DNA of 64,000 bases from Calothrix sp. NIES-4105 (GTDB lineage Bacteria; Cyanobacteriota; Cyanobacteriia; Cyanobacteriales; Nostocaceae): positions 620,001 to 684,000 of the forward strand of contig NZ_AP018290.1 of assembly GCF_002368415.1 (NCBI RefSeq), written 5' to 3'. Made by a program: the position numbers and the translations under genes. Within the stretch, counting starts at the first letter, position 1. Each line of letters begins with the position of its first letter. Shown in pieces: positions 27,669-38,126 of this stretch. A model generated the notes under the pieces. The model did no database searches. It was not told where the DNA came from and saw nothing but the letters and a program-made list of their open reading frames with translations.

Positions 27669-28104
27669 ACTACTTAATGCTTTAGCCCTCTAAACACCTT
27701 TAATACTTTTTGCGAAGACTGCGCTCCTACGTACCCATCAAATTTAATATAGCGTACATAAGTAAGGTGGACAATGCCCACCTTACTTAATTTCTTGAGT
27801 TGTAAGAATATTTTTCAATACAAGAGCGGCGCCTTTCGAGTCTTCTACCAACAGAATTTTCATAAAATTAAGTAGTTTTTTCCATTATTTTTAGATAATT
27901 TACTGGTTTCTTCACAAAATATTCACTTAAATATTTTAATTTAAATGAGGATGAAACATTTTTTTGATACCCTTGTACTTTGTTTTAACGATGGTTGCAT
28001 GGTATTACTTAGTACAACGTATTTTAATTTACTAGTAGTGAAAGTTTTTGTTGAGTTTTGTTTCTCCACCCAACTAACGATCGTTTTTACAGTTAAGTAA
28101 TTAG
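27669..28104. other. Intergenic gap with a response-regulator fragment
   Basis: Apart from the fragment at 27783-27863, no coding potential is seen. A short palindrome-like pair, AAGGTGG...CCACCTT (around 27761-27784), is the only structure. Confidence 0.4.
27783..27863 (-). pseudogene. Truncated response-regulator receiver start
   Basis: A 26-codon frame encodes MKILLVEDSKGAALVLKNIL followed by TTQEIK and a stop. MKILLVED is the first strand of a CheY-like receiver domain; the phosphorylation site and the rest are missing. The remnant has no ribosome site. Confidence 0.45.
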
Positions 28105-28467
28105 ATGAGGTTCAACAAAATGACTTACAAAATACGTCGTTTTAAAAGTAAGACTCAAGTACATAAACGTATTAAAACTGACAAAAATTTGCAATTAGAA
28201 AAGAAAATACAGGATTTGGAGTTAAAACTAGAAAAATTAAATTCTGAATTCCTCTGGAAAAGTTACGAACTAGAAAAAATTAAGTCTTTGAAAGATATAG
28301 AAAAGGAAATAAATTCAATAATAATATCAATTTTAGTAAATAATACTGACAATAAATTATATCATAATGTAGTATTGATAGATACGCTAATTAATCATCT
28401 TACAACAAAATTATTAGATGTTTATTATCTGTTTAATTCAGCAATACAATGGCAGTCAAATAAATAA
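28105..28467 (+). CDS. Coiled-coil hypothetical protein
   Basis: 120 residues from ATG 28105 (ATG 28120 is an alternative). The N-terminus is basic, and residues about 32-70 (LEKKIQDLELKLEKLN and onwards) form a heptad-pattern coiled coil. No family is recognised. It lies 119 bases upstream of the large caspase-STAND gene in the same direction, but there is no sign of coupling. Confidence 0.55.
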   Translation: MRFNKMTYKIRRFKSKTQVHKRIKTDKNLQLEKKIQDLELKLEKLNSEFLWKSYELEKIKSLKDIEKEINSIIISILVNNTDNKLYHNVVLIDTLINHLTTKLLDVYYLFNSAIQWQSNK

Positions 28468-28586
28468 ACATTTATAAATAAGAAAGAATAAGTACAATTA
28501 CTCACCTGTCCTTGCAAGAGAGGGGCTGGGGGAGAGGTATTAAATCAATTACAATTAATTCAAATAGCGCATATTAATTTAACACA

Positions 28587-31500
28587 ATGTCACCTATAAG
28601 TGTTGGTGCCAGTTCCAAGCGAAAACAAGTTGCCCCCAAATTATGGATATTATTAGTAGGGGTCAACACATATCTTGATGATGAATTGCCAAGTTTACGT
28701 TACTCAGCACTCGACTGTCAAGGTTTAGCAGAAGCTTTACAAACCGCAACACGACATACTGATATTCATGTGGCAACTTATCATGATTTTACACAGCTAC
28801 CTGAACTGAAACATGTACAACACGAATTAACGACTATAATTAAAGGCGCCTCTTCTACTGACACAATATTATTCTATTTCTCTGGACACGGTATTATAGA
28901 CACAGTTACGCAGCAAACTTATTTGTGTTTACGCGATACTCAAAAGAATAACTTAGAAAACACTGCTTTTGCTGTTCATGAATTATTACAGCTTTTAACT
29001 CAGTCTGCTACACGTCATCAACTCGTTTGGTTAGATGCTTGTCATAGCGGAGGTATGACATTACACAATACAACACCTCAATTGTTACGTGTCCTTCAAA
29101 CTGCCGCTTCAGCTAGTAAAGGTTTCTATGCAATGCTTTCGTGCGATACTGACCAACAATCATGGGAATTTCCTGAGTTAGGACATGGTGTATTTACATA
29201 CTATCTAATGCGGGGATTACGTGGTGAAGCGGCAAATAATCACGGTGTAGTTACAGCAGATGGATTATATAGATATGTTTATTACCAAACTTTACAATAT
29301 ATTGATAAGACTAATCAACAGCTACGGTTAATTAATAAGCAGCAACGCAGTAAAGGAGACACACATCTATATAATGAATATCCTTTACAAACACCAAAAC
29401 GTATTGTTGAGGGTGTTGGCGAAATTATTTTAGCAAAAGATACAATAGTTGAAACTACACGTCGGGTTGCTTTAGTCGTTGAAGGTTTGACTAACGGGAC
29501 AACTTTATCTTTAAGTCAAGTGTTACGTAGTAAAGCTGGTTTTGAGATTGAATATCTCTCCACACACGATAGCACGCCTATTACTAATATTTTGGGCGCC
29601 ATTCAAAATTGTCTACATCCCCATGACCTCAAAACCACCGCTTTACTATATTTACGCGGGACATTACAAAACTTCACAAACGAGTCTATTTTAACTTTTA
29701 GCCAAAATATCTATTTAAGTCGTGATTGGTTACGACAACAACTACGTTATTCAACTTGCCTATACCTTATCATCATCTTAGATTGCCCTGGTACTGAATC
29801 ACATACCCTGAAAACTTGGGTAGATGATTTACAAGTCAACACAGAAAAAGGTTTATGTATTATAGCAGGTGCCTCTGCCGATTTAGAAGTTTTCGCAACC
29901 GCTTTAATTCAAACTCTCCAAAACACCGATGCTGAAACAGGGTTAACCGCAGCAGGATGGATAACTCAACTACAAGCTTTACTCACTCCTCTATATATTT
30001 GGTTATCTGGGAAGCAAGGTGTGATAGAAATTATCCCTGTTTTACAAAAACCTTTAATTCAAAATACCGACTTAGGAATTAACCCTTATTTAGGTTTACG
30101 TGCTTTCAGTGAAAACGATAGTCAATACTTTTATGGTCGTGAAGCTTTAACGCAGCAGCTTCTTAATCATATCGCATCACACTCATTCCTTGCTGTTGTC
30201 GGCGCCTCTGGTAGTGGTAAGTCTTCGGTTGTCCAAGCAGGTTTAATTGCACAACTACGACGAAACAATTGGTTAATTTATTGTATCCGTCCTGGCGCCA
30301 ATCCAATCAACGTTTTAGTCACCAAATTACAAGATACTGTATTAGAAGGACTTATTTATCAAGGTGTTGAGGGTTTCGTTTACTGGTTGCGAACTCAACA
30401 GTCGATGGTTGTGCTTGTTCTCGACCAGTTTGAAGAACTATTTACTTTGGCGCCAACTAAAGAACGAGATAATTTCTTAGAATTAATACTTGGAGCTTTA
30501 GAATACGCCAGCGACAAGTTTAAACTAGTTATTACACTGCGTGCGGATTTTATTTCCCAGAGTTTGGAAAATCCTAATTTAGCTGTATTACTCCAAAACT
30601 TTAGTATATTAGTACCGCCACGTTTAAACGATGACGAATATCGCAGCGTGATTCAAAGTCCCGCATCTAAGGTAGGATTACAAGTAGAACCGAGTTTAGT
30701 CGAAGTTTTATTACAGGAACTTGAACATTCAGCAGGTGATTTACCACTTTTAGAGTTTGTTTTAGATGAGTTATGGCATCACCGTTCTGAAGGTAAACTG
30801 ACTTTATCAGCATACCATCAACATTTGGGAGGAATTGCAGGCGCCTTAGAAAGGAAAGCTGATAAGGTGTATTCTAGTTTAGACAGCCAAAGTCAAGAAT
30901 GTGCAAAATGGATTTTTCTGTCTTTAACTCAGTTAGGTGAAGGTACAGAGGATACGCGACGACGTGTATTAAAATCGGAATTAGTAGTAAAGAAGTTTTC
31001 ACAAGCTTTGGTAGAGAAGACTTTACAGGTTTTGACGACAGCGAAGTTAGTTGTTGTCAACGTTGAGGAATTATTAGGCGCCTCTAAAGGAGATATTGTA
31101 GATAATATAGATATAAATAACATTGCCTTATTACAACCGAGTGTAGAAGTTATCCATGAAATCTTGATACGTCACTGGTCTACTTTACGATGGTGGTTAG
31201 AAGAAAACCGTAGCAGGATACGAACGTATCGTCAAATTGAACAAGCTGCAAAATTGTGGTTACAGAATGATGAGAATAGTGATTTTTTACTGCAAGGTGT
31301 ACGTTTAGCAGAAGCTGAGGATATATATATAAAGTATACCGAAGAACTGTCTGCTGATATTCAAAGGTTTATCGAAGCGTGTTTGGCAGAAAGGAAAAGA
31401 CTACAATATCAGGAAAAGCGGAGACTGCGACAAGCACAAAGAGCAGTTATTGGTTTGAGTATCTTGGGTATAGCAGCTTGTAGTTTTGGTGGTTTAGCTT

Positions 31501-33533
31501 ATTGGCAGAGAAACTCAGCACAAATAAGTGAGATTAAAGCGTTAAATGAGTCATCGAAAGCAAATTTATTATCAAATCAACAATTAGAAGCTTTAGTTGC
31601 GAGTCTGAAAGCAGCAAAACAAGTTAAAAACACTTTTGTACCTTCTAATATAAGAGTAGCGACAACTGCCACACTCGAACAAGCAATTTCTTCTGTTCAA
31701 GAGCGTAACCGTTTTGAAGGACACTCTGACGGAGTTATTAGTGTTGCTTTTAGTCCAGATGGTCAAACTATAGCTAGTGGTAGTTTAGATAAAACTATCA
31801 AGCTTTGGAGTCGTGGTGGAATTTCTAAAACTTTAACAGGACACACAGAACCAGTTTATAGTATTGCGTTTTCACCAGATGGTCAAATTCTAGCTTCCGG
31901 TAGCGTTGATAAAACTGTAAAATTATGGAATGTTCAAGACGGTAGTTTACTCAAAACTCTGGAAGGACATACTCAGACTGTTAATAATGTAGCGTTTAGT
32001 CCTGACGGGAAAAGTATTGCGACTGCGAGTTCTGACCGAAGCATAAAAATATGGAGTCAAGAGGGGCGCCTAATTAAAACGATTACAGGATATAATTTTC
32101 CGGTATTGAGTGTCAGCTTTAGTCCAGATGGTAAGAATATAGCCGCTGGTGGAGAAGACAAAAGCATAAAAATTTGGGATATTAACGATGGGCGCCTATT
32201 AAAAACGTTGTCCTTCCATCAAAACTGGGTAAATAGTCTTAGCTACAGTCCAGATGGAAAAATGCTGGTTTCAGGTGGCGCCGATAAATATATAATGTTG
32301 TGGAACGGCAGCGAAGGGAAGTTAATCAAAAAGATACCAGGACATACCGCTTCTGTATGGGGTGTACGTTTTAGTCCAAATTGTAAAATGATAATTTCAG
32401 CAAGTCGAGATAGAACGATTAAACTGTGGAACCTTGATGGTAGTGAGTTAGAAGAATTTAAAGGACATAGTAAGGGAGTATATAATGCAGTATTTAGTCC
32501 TGACTCTAAAACCATAGCTTCAACGAGTTTAGATGGTACAGTTCGACTATGGCAGCGTCGAGATATTTCACAGTTAGATGTATTGAGTGCAGATAGTGAT
32601 GGAGTTTATGCAGTTGCTTATAGTCCCGATGGCAGTAAAATAGTCTCAGCTAGTGGTAATGGTAAAGTTAAAATATGGCGCTCTGTTGGTACGCTATTAA
32701 AAACGTTTACTGCACAAAACTCATCTATATATAGTGTAGCTTTTGCACCCAACGGTGAATTTGCCACTGCTGGAAGTGATGGCGCCGTTAAAATATGGCA
32801 AAATGATAAATTAATCAAAACGATAAAAGCTACTAATACCGAAATCAATCATATCAGCTTTAGTCCAGACGGGAGGTTAATCGCTTCCGCAAGTAAAGAC
32901 AATACGGTAAAAGTATATTCAGTTGACAGTGATCAATTACTATATATATTAAATCACACAGCAGAAGTGTATGGAATCAACTTTAGTCCAGACGGAGAAA
33001 TCATAGCATCTGCCAGCGTCGATAAAACGATTAAACTATGGCGCCGTAGTGATGGAAAATTACTTCGCACACTAACTGGTCATCATGACTGGATATATAG
33101 TGCTACCTTTAGTCCAGATGGTAAAATTATAGCTTCGACGAGTGCCGATAAAACGATTAAACTATGGCGCCGTAGTGATGGAAAATTACTTCGCACTCTT
33201 TCTGGTCATAACGCAGAAGTATACAAAACAAGCTTTTCCCCAGATGGTCAAACAATAGCTTCAGGTTCTGAAGATAAAACCATCAGATTGTGGCACTTGG
33301 ATGGACACTTAATTACAACCTTACCAGAAATAGGCGCCCCAGTTATGAGCGTAAACTTTAGTCCTGATGGTAAAACAATTGTATCAGGAAGTATGGATAA
33401 TAAGGTTAGAGTTTGGCGGTTTGATAATCAACGAATGAAAACGCCAGAATTAAACACTTTGATAAAAAATAGCTGTGAGTGGCTTGAAGATTATTTGAAG
33501 AATAGTATAGATAAACAACTTTGTTCGAGTTGA
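28587..33533 (+). CDS. Caspase-STAND-WD40 multidomain protein
   Basis: 1648 residues. A caspase-like domain lies at about 18-260, with the catalytic histidine in FYFSGHG (H101) and the cysteine in LDACHSGG (C152). A spacer follows, then a STAND NTPase (nSTAND1 type) from [20 protein letters not shown], with Walker [10 protein letters not shown] (about 539) and Walker [12 protein letters not shown] (about 614). One hydrophobic segment ([19 protein letters not shown]) sits near 953. The remainder is 14 WD40 repeats (SPDGxxIASxSxDKTIKLW). In known systems the WD40 part senses, STAND oligomerises and the caspase is the effector, giving suicidal protection. Two repeats share an identical stretch of about 50 bases at 33020 and 33146. 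Confidence 0.9.
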   Translation: MSPISVGASSKRKQVAPKLWILLVGVNTYLDDELPSLRYSALDCQGLAEALQTATRHTDIHVATYHDFTQLPELKHVQHELTTIIKGASSTDTILFYFSGHGIIDTVTQQTYLCLRDTQKNNLENTAFAVHELLQLLTQSATRHQLVWLDACHSGGMTLHNTTPQLLRVLQTAASASKGFYAMLSCDTDQQSWEFPELGHGVFTYYLMRGLRGEAANNHGVVTADGLYRYVYYQTLQYIDKTNQQLRLINKQQRSKGDTHLYNEYPLQTPKRIVEGVGEIILAKDTIVETTRRVALVVEGLTNGTTLSLSQVLRSKAGFEIEYLSTHDSTPITNILGAIQNCLHPHDLKTTALLYLRGTLQNFTNESILTFSQNIYLSRDWLRQQLRYSTCLYLIIILDCPGTESHTLKTWVDDLQVNTEKGLCIIAGASADLEVFATALIQTLQNTDAETGLTAAGWITQLQALLTPLYIWLSGKQGVIEIIPVLQKPLIQNTDLGINPYLGLRAFSENDSQYFYGREALTQQLLNHIASHSFLAVVGASGSGKSSVVQAGLIAQLRRNNWLIYCIRPGANPINVLVTKLQDTVLEGLIYQGVEGFVYWLRTQQSMVVLVLDQFEELFTLAPTKERDNFLELILGALEYASDKFKLVITLRADFISQSLENPNLAVLLQNFSILVPPRLNDDEYRSVIQSPASKVGLQVEPSLVEVLLQELEHSAGDLPLLEFVLDELWHHRSEGKLTLSAYHQHLGGIAGALERKADKVYSSLDSQSQECAKWIFLSLTQLGEGTEDTRRRVLKSELVVKKFSQALVEKTLQVLTTAKLVVVNVEELLGASKGDIVDNIDINNIALLQPSVEVIHEILIRHWSTLRWWLEENRSRIRTYRQIEQAAKLWLQNDENSDFLLQGVRLAEAEDIYIKYTEELSADIQRFIEACLAERKRLQYQEKRRLRQAQRAVIGLSILGIAACSFGGLAYWQRNSAQISEIKALNESSKANLLSNQQLEALVASLKAAKQVKNTFVPSNIRVATTATLEQAISSVQERNRFEGHSDGVISVAFSPDGQTIASGSLDKTIKLWSRGGISKTLTGHTEPVYSIAFSPDGQILASGSVDKTVKLWNVQDGSLLKTLEGHTQTVNNVAFSPDGKSIATASSDRSIKIWSQEGRLIKTITGYNFPVLSVSFSPDGKNIAAGGEDKSIKIWDINDGRLLKTLSFHQNWVNSLSYSPDGKMLVSGGADKYIMLWNGSEGKLIKKIPGHTASVWGVRFSPNCKMIISASRDRTIKLWNLDGSELEEFKGHSKGVYNAVFSPDSKTIASTSLDGTVRLWQRRDISQLDVLSADSDGVYAVAYSPDGSKIVSASGNGKVKIWRSVGTLLKTFTAQNSSIYSVAFAPNGEFATAGSDGAVKIWQNDKLIKTIKATNTEINHISFSPDGRLIASASKDNTVKVYSVDSDQLLYILNHTAEVYGINFSPDGEIIASASVDKTIKLWRRSDGKLLRTLTGHHDWIYSATFSPDGKIIASTSADKTIKLWRRSDGKLLRTLSGHNAEVYKTSFSPDGQTIASGSEDKTIRLWHLDGHLITTLPEIGAPVMSVNFSPDGKTIVSGSMDNKVRVWRFDNQRMKTPELNTLIKNSCEWLEDYLKNSIDKQLCSS

Positions 33534-33540
33534 AAATATT

Positions 33541-33602
33541 TTACCACAGAGACGCAGAGTTCGCAGAGAGTTTTCTCTGTGTCCGTCGAGTCTCTGTGGT
33601 AA
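33541..33602. repeat. Palindromic repeat acting as bidirectional terminator
   Basis: TTACCACAGAGAC and GTCTCTGTGGTAA are the perfect outer arms, with GCAGAGAG/CTCTGTG inside. It separates the convergent genes at 33533 and 33608. The CACAGAGACGCAGAG sequence resembles the interior of the other A-rich mobile repeats. Confidence 0.7.
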
Positions 33603-33607
33603 TTATC

Positions 33608-33931
33608 TTAATGCTGAACTTGATTTATAGAGCGAATTTGCTGTAAAGCTTCAGTACCACCAGGACCCTTTGGTTTTGGTCGTACTCGTGAGTCAATATT
33701 TGAATTGAAATTTACACCTGGGTGTAAAAGTATAGCATCAGTACCACCAGGACCAGGTGGTTTTGGTCTTGTTACTTGATCAATATTTGAATTTATCACA
33801 CTGGTGCTAGTAGATAAAGTACTTGTATTGACTTTTTGAGCATTAACCTTCACAACCTCTTGGGCAAAACTTGAAGTTGCACCTCCTAACACGATCGTCA
33901 AAGCTATCGTTATTCCAAACCCTTTTCTCAT
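33608..33931 (-). CDS. Secreted peptide with duplicated PKxPGPGGT motif
   Basis: 107 residues. Residues 1-23 are a signal peptide (ITIALTIVLGGATSSFAQ). The mature part has two copies of a unit: NSNIDQVTRPKPPGPGGTDA and NSNIDSRVRPKPKGPGGTEA, 37 residues apart. The start has GGAG eight bases upstream. Length and twin motifs suggest a small exported or processed peptide, but no known family fits. Confidence 0.7.
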   Translation of the reverse strand: MRKGFGITIALTIVLGGATSSFAQEVVKVNAQKVNTSTLSTSTSVINSNIDQVTRPKPPGPGGTDAILLHPGVNFNSNIDSRVRPKPKGPGGTEALQQIRSINQVQH

Positions 33932-34381
33932 ACCTAAACTCCTTGTATTTTATAGATACTGGATATAACTGTTAAACTCTATTGACCTTATATGTAGCTC
34001 TAAGCATCTTTATGCACCTTGACAGCTTTCGTAAGTATGAACAGATGTTCTCTATCTTTTAGTACTACACTGCTAATGACTGTAACTTCGGATAAGTTGA
34101 CTTAACTTCACAATTATGACCACAATAAGGCTAAATGCTCGCGTTCAATACTAATGCAAACAAATTCATAGATAGGCGCCGTTTTGATAAAGTTTTGTTG
34201 CGTCTATAAAGAAATACCCAGACAATTTAAATAAAACTATGTAATTAACCTAGATTAATTACTTAATATTTTTTATTCTAAAGTTCTTAATTTACGTAAA
34301 TTAAATTTTTATGTATTTTACGTATAATTGCTAGCTTTCGTGTTAATAAAAATAAGCACTGTTTCTTGAAGATAGTTTAAT
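33932..34381. other. Divergent promoter region, no gene seen
   Basis: 450 bases of AT-rich DNA between the small secreted protein and the cytochrome gene, with one GGCGCC at 34176. The reading frames are closed by stops. Promoters for both genes must lie here. Confidence 0.4.
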
Positions 34382-36454
34382 ATGGAATTCAAGAATAATA
34401 ACCCAAAAAATCGCCTATCTGCGAGATTGTCTGCAAAAAGAGCCAGGATATTGTTGTTAATCTGCGTGTTTATCATGGCTTTCGCTGGTATATTGCTATC
34501 AAATAGTTTGATGGGAACGAGCGAAGGAGCAATGTTCCGTAGGAATGAATTTAAACTTTTACAATCTGCTCCAACTCAACCTGTAGGTTATTATGACTAT
34601 TTTGGTGAACTGCTTAGTAACCCAACGGAAGACCAAAAAGCAGGAGCGGTTCAAATCACTCAAGAATTAATCAACAAAGGGGAAGATATATACTTTAATC
34701 GAAAGATTGGTGATACTTTTGGTCTGCAAGGGGTATTTGGTTTTACACAAGGTTTTGGTACTATTGTGCCAGAAATTAGAACAGCGATTGCACAGTTGGG
34801 TGGCCAACCAACAAAAAACTTAAAAATAACGCTTCAGAAGGATATTAGCTTAGGAAGTCGGACTTTTCCTGCTGGAACTGTTTTGAATACAGGTTTAAAA
34901 ATGGAAAAGGGAGGAATTTTCCCTTTGGGATTTGTAGTTGACGAGAAAGCTAGCACAATAGGTATTACTTGTGCAGCTTGCCATGCGACTATTTCAAATG
35001 AAGGTAAACGTCTAGCAGGAGTCCCCAATGGTGAACTTGCCATTCCTTTGTTAATTGCATTGGCGCCAAATACAGCTGCTGCATTTCCACGGTTGAGCTT
35101 TAACCCACTAGACCCACAATACCAAGGTAATGGTAAGACTATTATTGATAGCAAAGGTCAAACTGTAAAATTGCCTGACCCCGAAAAGTTTGAAAAAGCC
35201 TTCGATGATGCAGTTTTGGATGTACCTTTCGGTCATTTCGAGAGTTCACCGGATGGCATTAACAATACCACCCAAATTCCCAGTGGTTTTACGTTTAAAA
35301 ATCATCCTTATTTCTTTGACGGCCAATCTGCTGTTGGTCCATTTGCTGGACTCAGTGTATTCAACAATGCAGTTCACTCCTCAGAAATTAATTTGTTAGC
35401 AGCTGCCCAATTCAGTCAAGAAGTCCTGAATATTGACCCAGAAGTGTATATTGGTACATTTCTTCAGAATGCTGCCGATCCAATATTGCGTTTACCGGAT
35501 GGAGTCAAACCTTCGGTATGGCTGCGACAGAGACAGCAAGAATTAGGTATTCCCTTTGCAGAATTGGAAGACCAAATCTCTGCTCCTGGTGCAGGTGACT
35601 ACCCGAATCTGAAACCTAGTTTGGTGACATACAACGGTTTATTTTTCAGTCCCAACAGCGACAATCCAAATGACATAGCTAGTGGCAAATTCTTCTTTGC
35701 TAATAATGCCATGTCTGCTTTCCAAAATAGTTTAGTACCACCTGCAAACCGCACACAAGAAAACTTGAGAGCTTTAAGAAGTGGTTCAGTGCAGCGAGGA
35801 GCAAAAGTATTTGAGAAAGCTAATTGTGCAACTTGTCATATTCCCCCCTTCTTCACCGACAACACGATTCATCCGATTGAGGAAATTGGTACTAATTCAG
35901 CGCGCGCGAAATCTCGTTTAGGATTGAGTAACTTGTTAGTAGAACCAAAATTATACACTGACACTGCCGTTCCTGTATCTGCTAACGCAAAAGTCTTAGA
36001 CGTGCCAACGGAGGGTATCTCTGTTAATTCTACGACATTACCCAAGGGCATATTACCGAATGGTGGTTATAAAACATTGACCTTACGCGGCTTGTATTTC
36101 AGCGCACCCTATTTACATGATGGTGGTGTAGCAGTGCGAGAAGGAAGCTTGAAGTTTTCTTGGAATGGGAGATTTGAGGTTGTTGACCCTAGTGGTTTAG
36201 GATTAACTGGTACTCTCAGTCGAGGTTTACCTGCTGACCCTGCTAGCAGTTTACGTGCGTTGTTAGATCAGAAACTTCGCTCAAGAGTTGTAACAGCCAA
36301 CAAAATGAACCCAGCTTTAAGTCCGGAGCGGAGTAACTTGGATGGAACGGGTCATGAGTTCTATGTAGATAATCAAACTGGGTTTAACACACAACAGCAA
36401 ACAGACCTGATTAATTTCTTGTTAGCACTTGACGACGACCCTGGCAAGTTTTAA
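34382..36454 (+). CDS. Exported di-heme c-type cytochrome (peroxidase/RoxA-like)
   Basis: 690 residues. One N-terminal membrane anchor (ILLLICVFIMAFAGILL, about 25-41). Two haem motifs: CAACH (C197-H201) and CATCH (C482-H486). The C-terminal part has LRGLYFSAPYLHDGGVAV, typical of the CcpA/MauG superfamily. Length and heme spacing come closer to rubber oxygenase RoxA than to classical peroxidases of about 350 residues. The substrate is unknown. It would act on the periplasmic side. It is a single-gene unit followed by a GTAGAGAC hairpin. Confidence 0.8.
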   Translation: MEFKNNNPKNRLSARLSAKRARILLLICVFIMAFAGILLSNSLMGTSEGAMFRRNEFKLLQSAPTQPVGYYDYFGELLSNPTEDQKAGAVQITQELINKGEDIYFNRKIGDTFGLQGVFGFTQGFGTIVPEIRTAIAQLGGQPTKNLKITLQKDISLGSRTFPAGTVLNTGLKMEKGGIFPLGFVVDEKASTIGITCAACHATISNEGKRLAGVPNGELAIPLLIALAPNTAAAFPRLSFNPLDPQYQGNGKTIIDSKGQTVKLPDPEKFEKAFDDAVLDVPFGHFESSPDGINNTTQIPSGFTFKNHPYFFDGQSAVGPFAGLSVFNNAVHSSEINLLAAAQFSQEVLNIDPEVYIGTFLQNAADPILRLPDGVKPSVWLRQRQQELGIPFAELEDQISAPGAGDYPNLKPSLVTYNGLFFSPNSDNPNDIASGKFFFANNAMSAFQNSLVPPANRTQENLRALRSGSVQRGAKVFEKANCATCHIPPFFTDNTIHPIEEIGTNSARAKSRLGLSNLLVEPKLYTDTAVPVSANAKVLDVPTEGISVNSTTLPKGILPNGGYKTLTLRGLYFSAPYLHDGGVAVREGSLKFSWNGRFEVVDPSGLGLTGTLSRGLPADPASSLRALLDQKLRSRVVTANKMNPALSPERSNLDGTGHEFYVDNQTGFNTQQQTDLINFLLALDDDPGKF

Positions 36455-36479
36455 CAAATGTCCGGTTAATCACCAATAA

Positions 36480-36509
36480 CGTAGAGACGTTACATGTAAC
36501 GTCTCCACG
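36480..36509. terminator. GTAGAGACGT hairpin after the cytochrome gene
   Basis: CGTAGAGACGTTACATGTAACGTCTCCACG folds into a stem with GTTACATGTAAC at its tip. It belongs to the GTAGAGAC family of hairpins and is placed 25 bases after the stop. Confidence 0.6.
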
Positions 36510-36662
36510 GTAAATTATATTTTGTTATAATCTTGATTGCAAAAAAATTTAAATATTGTTAAGAAAAATAAATAAATTTAAAGATTTATATGTATGATGC
36601 TTCATTACTAATTAATTTTAGTCTTTTATAACAATATTTACTTCAGGATATTCAAATTAACT

Positions 36663-37628
36663 ATGCGAATGCAAAAAAGAAAGGTTAAAAGCGTAAAGGG
36701 GTTATTAAGGTTTCGTCTGATAAAATTAATCAGCGTGATACTAGCCTTTTCAATTTTACTATCTGCATCAACACCCAGCGGCGCCTCAATACAGCCATTA
36801 TCTTTGCACTCAAGTTTATATATTGCCCAAGGGTATGTATCTGGGACAGCCGCAGACTTTTTAAACCAAGGATTACAATTAATTCAAGCGGGTAGAGCGA
36901 ATGAAGCAATAGCTTACTTCCAAAAAGCTACCTCACTCGAACCAAACCTTGCACCAGCACACTATAATTTAGGACTCGCACTACGTCAAGCTGGACAATT
37001 ACAACCTGCGGCAGATGCATTTTATCGTGCCATCCAAGCAGACCCAAAATTTGCACTCGCATATGCTAACTTAGGAGGCGCCTTACTTGAAGGAGCGAAC
37101 TGGCAACAAGCAGGAGATTATTTACAGCGCGCGATAGAAATAGACCCAAAACTAGGTATAGCACACTACAACCTTGGCTTACTTAGAAAACAGCAGCGCG
37201 ACTGGGAAAACGCCATATCATCGTTCAAAAAAGCGATGGAATATAGTAAAAATGCACCAGAACCAGCATATCACTTAGGCGTATGCTATATGGAGCAAGG
37301 AAAAATTGACAAAGCCAGAGACGCATTTCGCAGAGCCACAAAAATCAACCCAAATTATACTGAAGCGCATTACAACATTGGTACAATATTATACAATCAA
37401 GGCAAATATAAAGAAGCCTTAGAGTCATTTAGAAAGTCAGCAGAAACAAATACCAATTATCCTAACGCATACTATGGCGCCGGTTTAGTATTCATGCAGC
37501 AGCGGCAATGTAACGAAGCTGCCCAAGTCTTTCAATACGCTTTTAACTTATTTAACGCTCAACAAAACCCTCAATGGGCAAACGCATCTCAACAAATGTT
37601 ACAACAAGCACAAGCATGTAGATATTAA
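36663..37628 (+). CDS. Exported TPR protein
   Basis: 321 residues. The N-terminal signal (LISVILAFSILLSASTPSGAS) is followed by about seven TPR units from ADFLNQGLQLIQAGRANEAI, with the consensus AxxxYNLGLALRQAGxxxxA repeated (HYNLGLALR, YANLGGAL, HYNLGLLR, YHLGVCYMEQG, HYNIGTILYNQG). It is a periplasmic or membrane-associated scaffold. A last unit has CNEAAQVF and CRY, perhaps a disulfide. The partner is unknown; it may be related to the cytochrome upstream only by position. Confidence 0.8.
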   Translation: MRMQKRKVKSVKGLLRFRLIKLISVILAFSILLSASTPSGASIQPLSLHSSLYIAQGYVSGTAADFLNQGLQLIQAGRANEAIAYFQKATSLEPNLAPAHYNLGLALRQAGQLQPAADAFYRAIQADPKFALAYANLGGALLEGANWQQAGDYLQRAIEIDPKLGIAHYNLGLLRKQQRDWENAISSFKKAMEYSKNAPEPAYHLGVCYMEQGKIDKARDAFRRATKINPNYTEAHYNIGTILYNQGKYKEALESFRKSAETNTNYPNAYYGAGLVFMQQRQCNEAAQVFQYAFNLFNAQQNPQWANASQQMLQQAQACRY

Positions 37629-37740
37629 TAGTGGTGAGTAGAAAGTACACTCATAACTCTTTAGACTTATTCTTATGGAAAGATGAATCACTAACAACAC
37701 ACAAGTAAAACTGAAATGTAGTGCAATTATTAAGGGAATC

Positions 37741-37983
37741 ATGACACAAGCAGCAAACGCAAACCAAACGCGCGCACTTAACGACCTAGAATACGACTTC
37801 GTTACTGTACTTCAAAATAAAGCAGAAGCAGTAAAGGCATATGAAACATACATCAAAGATGCACAGCAAGCAAACTCACAACCCTGCGTAGAATTATTCC
37901 AAAAACTACGCCAAGCGGACATCGAACACGTACAAGAAATACGGCACCATCTGCAACAAGTAATGCAAAACGGTAAAATGTAG
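37741..37983 (+). CDS. Small helical hypothetical protein
   Basis: 80 residues, with GGGA upstream of the ATG. The protein is fully helical in appearance (LNDLEYDFVTVLQNKAEAVK, then LFQKLRQADIEHVQEIRHHL), reminiscent of ferritin-like four-helix fragments with scattered E and H, but no clear metal-site motif. Small conserved cyanobacterial proteins of this type have no known function. The stop overlaps the left end of a MITE. Confidence 0.6.
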   Translation: MTQAANANQTRALNDLEYDFVTVLQNKAEAVKAYETYIKDAQQANSQPCVELFQKLRQADIEHVQEIRHHLQQVMQNGKM

Positions 37984-38125
37984 GCAACGGATATAACGGA
38001 TAGTAGGGTGCGTGAAAGCTATTATAATCTTCAACGTTTAAAAAATTAATCTGCTTTCACGCACCTACAAGAGGCGCCGTTAAAAATATGGTTTACTTAA
38101 ATCATCCGCGTTAATATCCGTTGCC
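37983..38125. mobile_element. Nested MITE: GGCAACGGAT ends around a GGTGCGTGAAAGC repeat
   Basis: The outer ends are GGCAACGGATATAACGGAT (37983-38001) and ATCCGCGTTAATATCCGTTG (38104-38123, continuing CC to 38125). The inner pair GGTGCGTGAAAGC/GCTTTCACGCACC at 38006-38066 is copy 2 of the repeat at 25624. The whole intergenic space is this element. Confidence 0.7.
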
Positions 38126-38126
38126 A

